Shown here in pieces: positions 1-10,159 of a stretch of 64,000 nt of DNA. Within the stretch, counting starts at the first letter, position 1. Each line of letters opens with the position of its first letter. Position numbers and translations under genes: made by a program. This DNA is from Stenotrophomonas maltophilia (GTDB lineage: Bacteria > Pseudomonadota > Gammaproteobacteria > Xanthomonadales > Xanthomonadaceae), in contig NZ_LT906480.1 in NCBI RefSeq assembly GCF_900186865.1, positions 3,986,001-4,050,000 on the forward strand, in the 5' to 3' direction. Under the pieces are notes generated by a model. That model saw nothing but the letters and a program-made list of their open reading frames with translations, was not told where the DNA came from and made no database searches.

Positions 1-72
1 GGCAGAGGCGCACAGCAACAGCAACAGCAGCGGCCAAAGCCAAAGCGCTGGCGCCTTGTGATGCTGTGGGTG

Positions 73-178
73 GGCCGGGGCGGTGCGGGCTGGCAGGGGA
101 CGCCGTGAATCCGTCCGTGGAGGCTTGGCAGCCGCATCCATGCGGCTGACACCCCTGCCAACCCGCACCGCCCCGGCC
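73..178 (+). repeat. Large palindromic element, copy A (variable arms, 52-bp core)
   Basis: Left arm 73-99 pairs with right arm 152-178 over 27 bp with one G-U type mismatch. They enclose a 52-bp core at 100-151. Inside the core, GGACG (98-102) can pair with CGTCC (112-116), and CAGCCGCA pairs with TGCGGCTG around a TCCA loop. Three more copies occur in the window with different arms but the same core length. No protein is expected here. The left part of 1-72 is rich in CAACAG/CAAAGC runs and contains no gene that I can support. Confidence 0.85.
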
Positions 179-323
179 TCAACAGGTTCATGAGGTAGAG
201 CGGATGGCAAACGCAAGAGCAGTGTGTGGTGTCGGTTGAAGAAAGAAGGGGTGCGCGAAGCGCGCGACCCGCTTTTGCTTTTCTTTTTTTCTACGTGGGT
301 GGACGCACACGGAAACTGTCCGT

Positions 324-427
324 GGCCGGGCGGGTGGGTTGGCTGGGGGCGTGAGCCGCATGGATGCGGCGACCGAGCCTACAGGGACGTATTCACGGCG
401 TCCCCCAGACAACCCACCCGCCCGGCC
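324..427 (-). repeat. Large palindromic element, copy B (inverted relative to copy A)
   Basis: Arms 324-349 and 402-427 are 26 bp each with a single mismatch. The 52-bp core at 350-401, read on the minus strand, matches copy A in its two inner hairpins, including the conserved GCATCCATGC tip. The arm sequence differs from copy A but still pairs. The element lies about 60 bp downstream of the stop codon of the DUF3999 gene and would be read in core-sense orientation by that transcript. Nothing gene-like is seen between copies A and B (179-323). Confidence 0.85.
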
Positions 428-486
428 AAGCGCGGCTTTTGCTCGAAGAATGACCACCCACGAGGGGCTCCGCCGTTCGCCGGAAA

Positions 487-1863
487 CTACGCCGAAGGCG
501 CAGGCTTCTGCCGAAGCAGGCTGACCGCCAGGCCGCCAACAACCAACACACCCAGCCCCAGCAACGCCCACAGCAACCACGCCTTCCAATCGTGCTGCGG
601 CTTCAGCGCCGCGTCACCGGCCAGCGGCTCCGGGCTGCCCTCCAGGCGCGCCAGCGTCGGCTGCCACGACGGATCATTGCGCTGCCGCAGTTCCTCGATC
701 AACACACCAATCGGCGCTTCCATGCGGCGCGCGGTCGCGCTGCCCACTGCCAGTGCATACGGTGCTGCCCCCTGGCTCAGGAACACCAGTACTTCCGGCT
801 GGTAGCCCAAGCGCAGGGTCGGTGCGGTCGCAGTTTCCGCCGGGTTCGCCACCAGCTTCCAGTAGCGGTCACGATGCACGCCCCCCAGCGGCTGGGCCGC
901 TGATTGCTGGCGCTGGCCCTGCGCGCCCTGCTGCAGTTGGTACGCAATCCATGGCGCACTGCGGCGCTGCCATTCCGCACTCTCGTCATCGCGGCTGAAC
1001 AACGTCCACTGCACCAGGCTGTTGTCGGTGCTGGCCACATCCGCGCGCGCTACCGGGAAACGGCCGTCGAGTTCGAAGGTGTATTCACCCTTGCCCTTCG
1101 AGGTCGGTTCCAGCGACAGCCACTCCCACGGCAGCGTGGCCGGCGCCGGCGGCAGCTCGGCCAGCACGCTGCGCAGCGTCGGCAGGCGCGTATCGCCCTG
1201 CGCCAGCACGCGCAGATAGCGCGCCTCGCCGTCCACCTGCAGGCGGCGCTGCAGCAGGCGCTTGCCAGCACGTTGCAGGTCGACCAGCGGGATGTCACGC
1301 CCGATCGGACGCCAGTGCTGCAGGTCGTCGCTGGCATCCAGCTGCACCTGCGCCTGCAACGGCTGTCCGCTGTCAGCCCAGTCCAGCACCAGTGCCGCCA
1401 ACGGTTGCTGGCCGAGCACGCTGGCATCGATCAGCCAACCACCCTGCCCGTTCGCTGCCGCACCGCCGCTCACGCGTGCTTCGACGCGACGGACACGGCC
1501 ATCGGTATCGCGCTCGGTCAGCAACTGCAGATCGTTGCGCTGTGCTTCGGCCAGCGGCGGCAGCGCGAACCACGGCAGCTCACGCTGCACCGGCGGCTGT
1601 GCCAGGGGCTGGTCCGGCGCCAGCAATGCCGATGGCAACGATTGGCCGGCGGCGTTGAACACCTGCAGGTCACCCAGGTCTGCGGCACCTGCACGGCGAT
1701 AGATTGCCGGCTCCAGAACCACCCTGTACGCACCGGACTGTGCGCTGGACAGCGTCAGCGGCCACTGCTCGGCGTACTGCGTGCGGTAGTCGGCGGCCTG
1801 CACCGCGACGGCGGCCAGCATGCCGAACATCGCCGGCAGCAGCGCCCTGCTCCACTTCCTCAT
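487..1863 (-). CDS. DUF3999 family membrane-anchored protein
   Basis: 458 residues. The start at 1863 overlaps the stop of the upstream DUF2339 gene by 4 bp (ATGA), so the two are translationally coupled; a longer in-frame extension upstream is antisense to nothing useful and simply overlaps the DUF2339 gene. The N-terminus is a signal peptide (MRKWSRALLPAMFGML followed by VAVQAAD). The middle is a beta-rich periplasmic region with no catalytic motif that I recognise. One transmembrane helix lies near the C-terminus (WLLWALLGLGVLVVGG), followed by a short basic tail. DUF3999 proteins are usually found next to DUF2339 proteins, as here; their function is not established. The pair probably forms an envelope complex, but this is inference from coupling only. 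Confidence 0.85.
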   Translation of the reverse strand: MRKWSRALLPAMFGMLAAVAVQAADYRTQYAEQWPLTLSSAQSGAYRVVLEPAIYRRAGAADLGDLQVFNAAGQSLPSALLAPDQPLAQPPVQRELPWFALPPLAEAQRNDLQLLTERDTDGRVRRVEARVSGGAAANGQGGWLIDASVLGQQPLAALVLDWADSGQPLQAQVQLDASDDLQHWRPIGRDIPLVDLQRAGKRLLQRRLQVDGEARYLRVLAQGDTRLPTLRSVLAELPPAPATLPWEWLSLEPTSKGKGEYTFELDGRFPVARADVASTDNSLVQWTLFSRDDESAEWQRRSAPWIAYQLQQGAQGQRQQSAAQPLGGVHRDRYWKLVANPAETATAPTLRLGYQPEVLVFLSQGAAPYALAVGSATARRMEAPIGVLIEELRQRNDPSWQPTLARLEGSPEPLAGDAALKPQHDWKAWLLWALLGLGVLVVGGLAVSLLRQKPAPSA

Positions 1864-4529
1864 TGTTTTTCCTCCACGGACGGCGCCGCGCTGGGCGGTG
1901 CCGGTGCCAGATAACCCACGACCGTGCACAGCAGGCCGTAGGCGATGAACGATGCGATGCCCAGCAGGTTGCCCAGGTGCTGCCGATCGACGATGACCAG
2001 CTTGGCCAGCACCACGCCCATCAGCACGGCACCGACCATCCACAACACGCGCTGGCCACGGCGCGATCCCCACACCCAGGCAATCACGCCGAGCACGCTC
2101 CACAGCACGGTCAGGCTGGTCTGCGCCAGGCTGGAACGCATCATCGACGCACTCCACGACAGGCCGCCCCACTGATGCACGCCATGCAGCACCACGCTGG
2201 TCAGCGCGACGAACGTTGCCAGTGACAGCAGCGGCATGCGGATTCCCGACAGGGTCTTCGGCGCCTGATCGCTGTACAGCCAGCGCGCAAGCAGCAACAG
2301 GCTCAGCCACTGTCCGAGCTCGGCCGGATTCAATACCGGCAGCCAGAGCAGCGGCGCAGCATCGCCCGGCAGCAGCTGTCCGAACAGCCAGCCGATCGAC
2401 AACAGGCCGAACAGCACGCACTGCAGCGGCTGGCGCACGCGATCGAACGCTGCACCCAGCGGCCAGCGCAGCGCATTCCAGCGCCACAGCGACAGCGCCG
2501 CCATCAGCAGCCACGGCACCGTCACCAGCAACGTGGTCCAGCCCTGTGCCAGCCCGGCCTCGCCACCGCCCCACAGGGCCAGCAGCGAAAGCAGAGACGG
2601 CCACAACAGCCACCACAGGAACTGCGCGATGCGCGCCACGCTGTCGCCCCCCTGGCGCAGGCAGAGCAGCGTGCGCACGCCCATCACCGCGAACACCGCC
2701 CAGGCCAGCGCACCGTAGCCGGCGAACGGCTGATGGTGCGCGTCGCTCTGCATCAGCGCCAGCGGGAAGCCCAGCGCCAGCATGGCCAGCGCGGTCACGC
2801 CCAGTGCGCATGCCGGCTGACGGCGCTGCATTTCGGCGGCCAGCCAGGCAGTGACGGCGGCCAGCACCAGCAACGCGTCCACTTCGGTGCGGTACGGGAA
2901 GAAGCGGGTGATCTCATGCACCATGCCGCCCAGCCACCACAGCAGGCCCCACAGGTAGTAGACCAGGGCGATCTCGTGGCGCGACCTGCGCTGGTAGCTC
3001 CAGGCCGACGCGAAGCCGGCCAGGGCCAGCAGCAGCGCCCCGATGGCAGTCGGATTGATCAGGAAGCGCAGGTCCTCATGCCAGTGATCGCCACCGGCCA
3101 CGAAGGCGAACGCAGCGCCCATCTGCAGCAGCGCGCCGGACACCTGAGGCAGCCAGCGCTTCTGGCGCAGGCCCAACCAGGCCAGTCCGGCGCCTTCCAG
3201 CGCGAAGACCGCGCCGGTGGCCCGCGCCGACAAGGCCAGCGGCACCGCCAGCGTGGCAAAGCCCACCGCCAGCACCGCGTGCGACTGCGCCAGCACGGTG
3301 TACGACGCGCGCCTGATCAACGCCCACGCCAGCGCCGCGTAGATCGCGGCCAGGCCCAGTGCGCACAGCGCCAGCGTCATCGGCTGCTGGTACAGCATTC
3401 CCGCCTGCAACGAGAACGCGACCAACGGCGTACCGAACACCAGGCTGCCATCGACCAGGTCACGCTGCCCGGCGGGCTGCCGGCGTGCGTAGAGCAACGG
3501 GATCAGCAGGTAGAAGGCGAAGAACAGCAGCAGGAACGGCTCGGTGCTGTTGAACTTGTCAGGCGCGTACTGCAGCACGCCCCAGAACGTGCCGATACCG
3601 AAGGTGAAGGCGAAGCCCAGCAGGTTCAGCGCGCGCCACGGTCGGAACCAGGCAATGGCGAAGATGCCGGCGTTGAGCACGGCGTAGTAGCTGAACAACC
3701 CCACGTGGTTGCCGCTGCCGGTGGACAGCCACAGCGGTGCCATGAAGCCGGCGAGGATGCCCAGCACCGCCAGCGTGCGCGAGTTCTGCACCACCGCCAG
3801 CACGCACAGCGCGGCCACCAGTGCAATGGAGCTGACGAAGGCGAAGCCCGGCGGAATCAGCTCGAAACGCTTGAAGGCCGCGAAGATGGTCAACAGCAGC
3901 ACGCCGATGGCACCGCCCTGCAAGGCCAGCGCAAACAGGCGCCGGCGCTCGCGCTGGTGCCAGCCGAACGCCAGCAGGCCCAGTGCACCGACGGTGACAC
4001 CGGCCAGGCGCAGCTCGATCGGCAGCACCAGCCAGCCCTGGTCGCTGACGTACTTCAGCAGCGCAGCGACACCGGCCAGCAGCACCAGCATGCCGATCTT
4101 CACCGGCACGTTGCCCTCGGTGAACCAGCGCTTGACCGCGCCAATGCCGCGCTCGATGAAGTTCGGCAGCGCCGGTCCGGAAGGCAATGGTGGCTGCATC
4201 GGCGCGGGTGGCACCGGCGGTGGTGCGATCGGGCGCGGCGCCTCCGTTGCCGCAGGCACCGCTTCGCGCACCGGCGTTGGCTGAGGCGGAGGCGGAGGCG
4301 GAGGCGGTGCAGCAGCCGCCACCGGCCGCAGGAACGGTGGATCGGCACTGGCCACAGGGGGGGCCGCAGGCCGTTCAGGCGCGTGCATGGCGGCGACCGG
4401 CGCGGCAGCCATGGCGCTTTCCAGCGCGGCGACGCGGCGGCGCAGGCCGGCAATCATCACCAGCGCCACCACCAGCAGCAGCGGGATGGCCAGCAGGACC
4501 AGTACGACCAGGGCAATCAGTGCTTCCAT
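1860..4529 (-). CDS. DUF2339 family polytopic membrane protein
   Basis: 889 residues. The N-terminal helix (residues 1-27) is followed by a short predicted coiled segment (RRRVAALESAMA) and a Pro/Ala-rich linker up to about residue 125. The rest is a long array of roughly twenty or more hydrophobic helices, which is the DUF2339 architecture. The linker contains runs of proline encoded by CCG/CCT repeats. No enzyme motif is visible. It is the first gene of a two-gene operon with the DUF3999 protein. Function is unknown; the length is normal for the family. Confidence 0.85.
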   Translation of the reverse strand: MEALIALVVLVLLAIPLLLVVALVMIAGLRRRVAALESAMAAAPVAAMHAPERPAAPPVASADPPFLRPVAAAAPPPPPPPPQPTPVREAVPAATEAPRPIAPPPVPPAPMQPPLPSGPALPNFIERGIGAVKRWFTEGNVPVKIGMLVLLAGVAALLKYVSDQGWLVLPIELRLAGVTVGALGLLAFGWHQRERRRLFALALQGGAIGVLLLTIFAAFKRFELIPPGFAFVSSIALVAALCVLAVVQNSRTLAVLGILAGFMAPLWLSTGSGNHVGLFSYYAVLNAGIFAIAWFRPWRALNLLGFAFTFGIGTFWGVLQYAPDKFNSTEPFLLLFFAFYLLIPLLYARRQPAGQRDLVDGSLVFGTPLVAFSLQAGMLYQQPMTLALCALGLAAIYAALAWALIRRASYTVLAQSHAVLAVGFATLAVPLALSARATGAVFALEGAGLAWLGLRQKRWLPQVSGALLQMGAAFAFVAGGDHWHEDLRFLINPTAIGALLLALAGFASAWSYQRRSRHEIALVYYLWGLLWWLGGMVHEITRFFPYRTEVDALLVLAAVTAWLAAEMQRRQPACALGVTALAMLALGFPLALMQSDAHHQPFAGYGALAWAVFAVMGVRTLLCLRQGGDSVARIAQFLWWLLWPSLLSLLALWGGGEAGLAQGWTTLLVTVPWLLMAALSLWRWNALRWPLGAAFDRVRQPLQCVLFGLLSIGWLFGQLLPGDAAPLLWLPVLNPAELGQWLSLLLLARWLYSDQAPKTLSGIRMPLLSLATFVALTSVVLHGVHQWGGLSWSASMMRSSLAQTSLTVLWSVLGVIAWVWGSRRGQRVLWMVGAVLMGVVLAKLVIVDRQHLGNLLGIASFIAYGLLCTVVGYLAPAPPSAAPSVEEKQ

Positions 4530-4613
4530 TGCGTGCTTCCATAGCGTTCCCGCGCCCCATCGGCAGCGGTCGACCGGCCCATGCTACGACAGGGCCGGCC
4601 CCATAAACGACGA

Positions 4614-4632
4614 ACCCCGGCCAGGCCGGGGT
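4614..4632 (-). terminator. Probable terminator of gap
   Basis: ACCCCGG and CCGGGGT form a strong stem (extendable to 9 bp) 22 bp past the gap stop codon. The T-tract on the minus strand is weak (TCGTCGTTTAT), so termination may be partial. The remaining gap 4530-4654 shows no gene. Confidence 0.55.
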
Positions 4633-4654
4633 CCGTGTGCGATCTTCGCCGGCC

Positions 4655-5662
<1,008 letters not shown>

Positions 5663-5776
5663 TCAAGCTCCTGCGGCCGCTACGGGTGCGGCGGGATGGA
5701 TAGGGCCCACAAGTCTAGCAAACCGGGGCTGGCCACCGTGGGCCAGCGCCCGGGCCAGAGGGCCGGCGGACAGGAT

Positions 5777-5790
5777 TTGATCCGGATCAA
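5777..5790. promoter_or_regulatory. FNR/Anr-type box upstream of ompW
   Basis: TTGATCCGGATCAA is a perfect palindrome and exactly fits the FNR/Anr consensus TTGAT-N4-ATCAA. Its centre is 67 bp before the ompW start codon. In enterobacteria ompW is an FNR target, so oxygen control of this gene is likely. The site could also act on the divergent gap gene, whose start is 118 bp away. Confidence 0.7.
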
Positions 5791-5850
5791 AGCGTTAGCA
5801 CGGCGTGAGGCCGAGACTGTCGCCATCCACCCAGCAACGAGATCACCCCC

Positions 5851-6480
5851 ATGCGCAAGACCTCCCCCCTGATCCTGGCCGGCCTGGCCGCCGCCCTGTC
5901 CCTCGCCGCCGCCCCGGCCATGGCCCAGTCCAAGGGCGACTGGACCGTCTCGGCCGGCGTCCACCAGGTGGCGCCGAAGTCGAACAACGGCTGGCTGGCC
6001 GGCCACACGCTGAAGGTCGACGTCGATAACGACGTCAAGCCGACCATCACCGGCGAGTACTTCATTGCCGACAACCTGGGCATCGAAGTGCTGGCCGCGC
6101 TGCCGTTCAAGCACGACATCAACATCAATGGCCTCGGCCGCGTCGGCAGCACCAAGCAGTTGCCGCCGGTGGTGACCCTGCAGTACCACTTCAACAGCAA
6201 GGGCAAGGTCTCGCCGTTCGTCGGCGCGGGCGTGAACTACACGACCTTCTTCAGCGAAGACACCACCGGTGCACTGGCCGGCAGCAAACTGAAGCTGCAG
6301 GATTCGTGGGGCCTGGCCGCGCATGCGGGCATCGACTTCGCGATCGGCGAGAAGGGCGCCCTGCGTGTGGACATGCGCTGGATCGACATCGACAGCAAGG
6401 TGAAGTTGAACGGCGAGAAGATCGGCACCGTCAACATCGATCCGCTGGTCTACGGCGCTTCGTACGTCTTCAAGTTCTAA
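5851..6480 (+). CDS. ompW: OmpW family outer membrane protein
   Basis: 209 residues with a clear signal peptide ending APAMAQ. The mature part is an eight-stranded beta-barrel of the OmpW type: alternating strands, the family segment PPVVTLQYHF, SPFVGAGVNYTTFF, and a C-terminal strand ending in phenylalanine (YGASYVFKF), the Bam recognition signal. OmpW proteins are small outer membrane channels for hydrophobic solutes and respond to oxygen and stress. The upstream FNR-type box supports oxygen regulation. It is monocistronic, with a strong terminator 70 bp behind it. Confidence 0.92.
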   Translation: MRKTSPLILAGLAAALSLAAAPAMAQSKGDWTVSAGVHQVAPKSNNGWLAGHTLKVDVDNDVKPTITGEYFIADNLGIEVLAALPFKHDININGLGRVGSTKQLPPVVTLQYHFNSKGKVSPFVGAGVNYTTFFSEDTTGALAGSKLKLQDSWGLAAHAGIDFAIGEKGALRVDMRWIDIDSKVKLNGEKIGTVNIDPLVYGASYVFKF

Positions 6481-6548
6481 GCGGTGTGTTGGGCGCGGGG
6501 GCTTCGCCCCCCGCTCCCCCGCTACACGCAAAACCCTCGCAGCATGTT

Positions 6549-6575
6549 GCCCCGGTGATTGCCGGGGCTTTTTTT
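6549..6575 (+). terminator. Rho-independent terminator of ompW
   Basis: GCCCCGG (6549-6555), a 6-nt loop and CCGGGGC (6562-6568) are followed directly by seven T residues. This is a textbook intrinsic terminator in the direction of ompW. Confidence 0.9.
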
Positions 6576-6713
6576 GTGCCTGGGACTGAAGCGGTTCCGG
6601 AGCTGGGGCGAGGCGGGGAGCAGAGCCGGGACACGCCGCGCCTCCCGCTGCGCTCCCACTTCGGAACAGGAACGCGCCGCTCTTCAATCCACCTACCCCG
6701 CTAGAATGTGCAC

Positions 6714-7532
6714 ATGAAAGCCCTGCATTCCCTGTTCCTCGCCGCCGCCCTGGCGCCGGCCCTGCTGTCCGCTTCCGCCCCGGCCCATGCCTGGGGCGCG
6801 CAAGGCCACCGCCTTGTCGCCGAAGTCGCCGATGCCCGCCTTAACCCCACCGCCCGCGCCGAAGTGGACCGCCTGCTGGCCACCGAGCCAGACGCCACCC
6901 TGGCCAGCATCGCCCCCTGGGCCGACCAGCTGCGTGCCAAGGACCCCGGTCTGGGCCGTCGTTCGGCCGGTTGGCACTACGTCAACATCGCCGAAGACAA
7001 CTGCCATTACGAAGCACCGAAGCACTGCAGGAACGGCAACTGCATTGTCGAGGCGCTGAAAGCACAGAGCGCCATCCTCGGCGACCGCAGCCTGACCGAC
7101 GGCGAGCGCCTGCAGGCGCTGAAGTTCGTCGTGCACCTGGTCGGCGACATCCATCAGCCGATGCACGCCGGTTACGCGCACGACAAGGGCGGCAACGATT
7201 TCCAGCTGCAGTTCGGCAACCGCGGTACCAACCTGCACTCGCTGTGGGACAGCGGCATGCTCAACACCCGCAAGCTGGACGACGCGGGCTACCTGCCGCT
7301 GCTGCAGAGCCAGCGCGCGCCGAAGCTGGCGCGCCAGTCCAACCCGCAGCGCGACCCGCAGACGTGGGCAGAGGCCAGCTGCCGCATTTCCATGCAAGCT
7401 GGCGTTTATCCGGCCACGCGTAAAATCGGTGACGAATACACCGAGCGCTACCGGCCGCTGGCCGAAGCGCAGCTGCGACTAGCCGGTGAAAACCTGGCGC
7501 AGTTGCTGAACCGCGTGCTCGGCGCGCGCTGA
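6714..7532 (+). CDS. S1/P1-type zinc nuclease, secreted
   Basis: 272 residues from ATG 6714; a GTG two codons earlier (6708) is possible. The signal peptide ends SAPAHA and the mature protein starts with Trp, as in all S1/P1 nucleases where the N-terminal Trp amino group binds zinc. The other ligands are visible in order: WGAQGH (His6), the Asp of PWADQL, the His of GWHYVN, then HLVGDIHQPMH and GGNDF, and NLHSLWDSG. All nine trinuclear zinc ligands appear present. The family degrades single-stranded DNA and RNA and removes 3'-phosphates; the location is periplasmic or extracellular. The next gene starts 11 bp downstream. Confidence 0.93.
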   Translation: MKALHSLFLAAALAPALLSASAPAHAWGAQGHRLVAEVADARLNPTARAEVDRLLATEPDATLASIAPWADQLRAKDPGLGRRSAGWHYVNIAEDNCHYEAPKHCRNGNCIVEALKAQSAILGDRSLTDGERLQALKFVVHLVGDIHQPMHAGYAHDKGGNDFQLQFGNRGTNLHSLWDSGMLNTRKLDDAGYLPLLQSQRAPKLARQSNPQRDPQTWAEASCRISMQAGVYPATRKIGDEYTERYRPLAEAQLRLAGENLAQLLNRVLGAR

Positions 7533-7543
7533 GGAGGGTTCCA

Positions 7544-8344
7544 ATGTCAGTCCAGGTGCAGTCGTTCTTCCACCGTGACAGCAATACCTTCAGCTACCTG
7601 GTCAGCGACCCGGCCAGTAGCGAGGCAGTGCTGATCGACCCGGTCCTGGACTACGACCCGGATACCGACGCCAGCAGTGAAGCGCCGCTGCATGCCGCAT
7701 TGCAGGCCATCGAGCAACAAGGCCTGCAGCTGCGCTGGCTGCTGGAAACCCATGCCCACGCTGACCATGTGTCGGCCGGGCGCCGCCTGAAGCACCGTTT
7801 CCCGCAAGCCACGCTGGCCATCGGCGAAGGCATCCGCGCGGTACAGGCAACGTTTGCACCACGCTATGGCCTGCAGCTTCCTGCCGCAGATGAGATCTTC
7901 GATCACCTGTTCAGCGACGGCGAAACCTTCGCTCTGGGCGAACTGCGCTGCCAGGTGATCGCCGTGCCTGGCCATACCAGCGACAGCATCGCCTACCTGA
8001 TCGACGATGCGCTGTTCACCGGCGACTCGCTGTTCATGCCCGACGGCGGCACTGCCCGCTGTGATTTCCCCGGTGGTGATGCCGCGCAGCTGTACCGCTC
8101 GATCCAGCGCCTGCTGGCCTTGCCCGATGCAACGCGCGTGTTCGTCTGCCACGACTACGGCCCGGGTGGACGCGGCTTTGCCAACGAAACCACCATCGGC
8201 GAACAGCGCGCGCACAACATCCACGTGCATGACGGCGTAGCCGAGGCGGAGTTCGTCAGCGTGCGACAGGCCCGCGATGCCACGCTGGAAGAACCGAAAC
8301 TGATGCAGCCCGCAGTGAAGGCCAACATCCAGGGCGGGGCCTGA
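7544..8344 (+). CDS. MBL-fold hydrolase, ETHE1/Blh-like (probable persulfide dioxygenase)
   Basis: 266 residues with a strong ribosome site (GGAGGG). The metal-binding motif ETHAHADHVSAG, then VPGHTSDS, LFTGDSLFMPDGG and VCHDYGPGG are those of ETHE1-like proteins, where His, His and Asp bind one iron and oxidise glutathione persulfide to sulfite. In Xylella and Agrobacterium the homologue Blh acts in sulfide detoxification under BigR; no BigR gene is seen here. The link to the nuclease gene just upstream is only positional. The substrate is inferred from family membership. Confidence 0.85.
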   Translation: MSVQVQSFFHRDSNTFSYLVSDPASSEAVLIDPVLDYDPDTDASSEAPLHAALQAIEQQGLQLRWLLETHAHADHVSAGRRLKHRFPQATLAIGEGIRAVQATFAPRYGLQLPAADEIFDHLFSDGETFALGELRCQVIAVPGHTSDSIAYLIDDALFTGDSLFMPDGGTARCDFPGGDAAQLYRSIQRLLALPDATRVFVCHDYGPGGRGFANETTIGEQRAHNIHVHDGVAEAEFVSVRQARDATLEEPKLMQPAVKANIQGGA

Positions 8345-8399
8345 TCGACGCCGCTGTACTGGCCGGGCATGGCCCGGCGCCACCCGGCATCACGCGCGA

Positions 8400-8963
8400 T
8401 CATTTTCCCTGCGTGCGGACCGTCTGCCGGCCCTTCACGACCTCGAAGGTGAAGGCGTACTGCAGGGTGACGGCCACCGGTTCGACCCGCTCGGCACTGC
8501 GGCAGTCGCCGCGATCAGCCGGCACTTTGCCTGCCGCGAAGTGACAGACTGCGGCGGAGGAGTACTTCCACATGGCAACCGCCTCCTGCGCTGCCTGCAG
8601 CAAGGGCGCATTCTCCGGTGCCTCACCCGCACTGCATTCGCTGCGGTCGGTCAGCGGAATGCTGCGCTCAACGCTGCCCTGCGCATCCACCACCACCTGC
8701 AGGCAGACCGTAGTCGGCGGCAGCGAGGTGCGTGGATCACGCTCGCCCACTACCGGGTCCGGTGCCGTATGCAGTTGTGGCATGCGGTAGCCTTCGCTGG
8801 CGGCCAGCGCGTAGGGCTGGATCTGACCGGTCCCTCCCCCCGCATCGGGTCGCAGACGCTGGTGACCGACATTCTCGCTGCGGGTATCGGCCGTGGTCAG
8901 GCGATCCTGGGTTGCACATCCCGCCAGCAGCACCGCCATCATCAGCAGCGGCGCTCGCTTCAC
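8400..8963 (-). CDS. Lipoprotein of unknown function (BlaI/M56 operon)
   Basis: 187 residues with a lipoprotein signal (MKRAPLLMMAVLLAGC) and lipid cysteine at 16. The central part (TTVCLQVVVDAQGSVERSIPLTDRSEC) resembles the fold of TonB C-terminal domains, like the end of the upstream M56 protein, and then gives MWKYSSA where TonB domains have a W-x-Y element. Its start overlaps the stop of the M56 gene by 4 bp. It may be a detached periplasmic partner of that protein. No function can be assigned from the sequence. Confidence 0.75.
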   Translation of the reverse strand: MKRAPLLMMAVLLAGCATQDRLTTADTRSENVGHQRLRPDAGGGTGQIQPYALAASEGYRMPQLHTAPDPVVGERDPRTSLPPTTVCLQVVVDAQGSVERSIPLTDRSECSAGEAPENAPLLQAAQEAVAMWKYSSAAVCHFAAGKVPADRGDCRSAERVEPVAVTLQYAFTFEVVKGRQTVRTQGK

Positions 8964-10159
8964 TTCGTGTCCTCGGTGTCATCCATGGCGTAGGTAATCG
9001 GGACGCGCACGGCACCGGCCACCGGCTTGCCGTTCTTCACTGCGGGCCGATAGGTCCAGCTGCGCGCCGCAGCAATCGAGACAGCATCGAACACCCCCGG
9101 ATTGGTGGCGCTGAGCACCTGGACGTCGGTGGGACGGCCTTGGGCATCCACTTCCACGCGCAGGTTCACCACGCCCACCTGGCGCTGCTCGACCGCAGAT
9201 TTCGGATAGGATGGCGGCGGCATCTTGTCGACCTGGATCTCCCGATCCATGACGGACCCTGCCGGGCCTCCCGCGCCTCCGCCCTGGCTGGCCCACGCCA
9301 CCGCTCCCATTCCCAGGCACACCCCGACCACCAGTACCTGTCCCGACACCCACGGCAATGCCTTCCGCTTGGACTGCTTCAACATGGCGATGCGCTCCTT
9401 CAACACGGGTTGGCTGCGCCAATGGCAGACCGCGGGCGCAACCGGTTGGACCAGCTGCGCCTTCAGCAGCGTGCTGGCGTAGAGGCCGCGCAGCGCAGGC
9501 TGCGGGCCGATGGTGCGGGCATCGCAGGCCAGTTCCTGGTCGCGCAGGAAGCGGCGCGCGGCCCAAGGCAGCAACGGGTGGAACCAGAACACCGCGCGCA
9601 CCAGCAGCAGCGCGCCGTTGGCCCAGTGGTCGCCATTGCGACGGTGGCTGCGCTCGTGCTGCAGGATCAGGTGCTGTTCCTGCGCGCTGAACTGTTGATC
9701 GAACGCCGGGCCGACCACGATGCGCGGCCGCCACAGGCCAACCAGCGCTGGCAGGCCCGGGTCGCCGCTCGCCTGCCAGCTACCATCGGTGCGCGGCGTC
9801 AGTGGACCCATGCTCCGTTCGAAACGGCGCTGCGCGTGCAGGTCGCGCAGCAGGCGGAGGCCCGTGCCCACGGCCCAGAATGCCAGCAACAACCCGGCCC
9901 ATGGCAAGGACTGGCCGGCCGCGCCATCAATGGCACCGGGCAGCACTTTCAGCGGCAGCGTGGGTACCTGCTGCAACAACGCAACCTGCGGCAACGGTAG
10001 CATCAGTGCCAGCAGCAGCATCGGCAGCAGCCACCAGCTGCGGTATGCCAGACCAGCGCCCCCCAATCGCACCAGCAGCGGCCGCATCACCGCCAGCAGG
10101 ACCGCGCCCATCGCCAACCACAGGCTGCCCTGCCACACTCCGTTGAGCAGCTCAGTCAT
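8960..10159 (-). CDS. M56 (BlaR1-like) membrane metallopeptidase with C-terminal TonB domain
   Basis: 399 residues. Helices near residues 10-60 and around 110 flank the cytoplasmic zinc protease region, with the HExxH motif in LQHERSHRRNGD and RAVFWFHPLLPWAARRFLRDQELACD carrying the further acidic ligand. A helix near residue 290 leads out of the membrane. The C-terminal 80 residues (PPPSYPKSAVEQRQVGVVNL to ITYAMDD) are a TonB-type domain in place of the penicillin-binding sensor of true BlaR1. It most likely senses an envelope signal and cleaves the BlaI-type repressor encoded just upstream (8 bp overlap). The signal is unknown. Confidence 0.88.
   Translation of the reverse strand: MTELLNGVWQGSLWLAMGAVLLAVMRPLLVRLGGAGLAYRSWWLLPMLLLALMLPLPQVALLQQVPTLPLKVLPGAIDGAAGQSLPWAGLLLAFWAVGTGLRLLRDLHAQRRFERSMGPLTPRTDGSWQASGDPGLPALVGLWRPRIVVGPAFDQQFSAQEQHLILQHERSHRRNGDHWANGALLLVRAVFWFHPLLPWAARRFLRDQELACDARTIGPQPALRGLYASTLLKAQLVQPVAPAVCHWRSQPVLKERIAMLKQSKRKALPWVSGQVLVVGVCLGMGAVAWASQGGGAGGPAGSVMDREIQVDKMPPPSYPKSAVEQRQVGVVNLRVEVDAQGRPTDVQVLSATNPGVFDAVSIAAARSWTYRPAVKNGKPVAGAVRVPITYAMDDTEDTK

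Noticed and set aside
179..524. Short open frames through the palindromes giving recurrent peptides such as SRMDAATE
   Set aside because: The same peptide appears in different frames wherever the palindrome core occurs, with no ribosome site; it reflects the repeated DNA core.
8362..8378. GCCGGGC-ATG-GCCCGGC hairpin between two convergent genes as a terminator
   Set aside because: The stem is only 7 bp with no T-tract on either side, too little support for a call.
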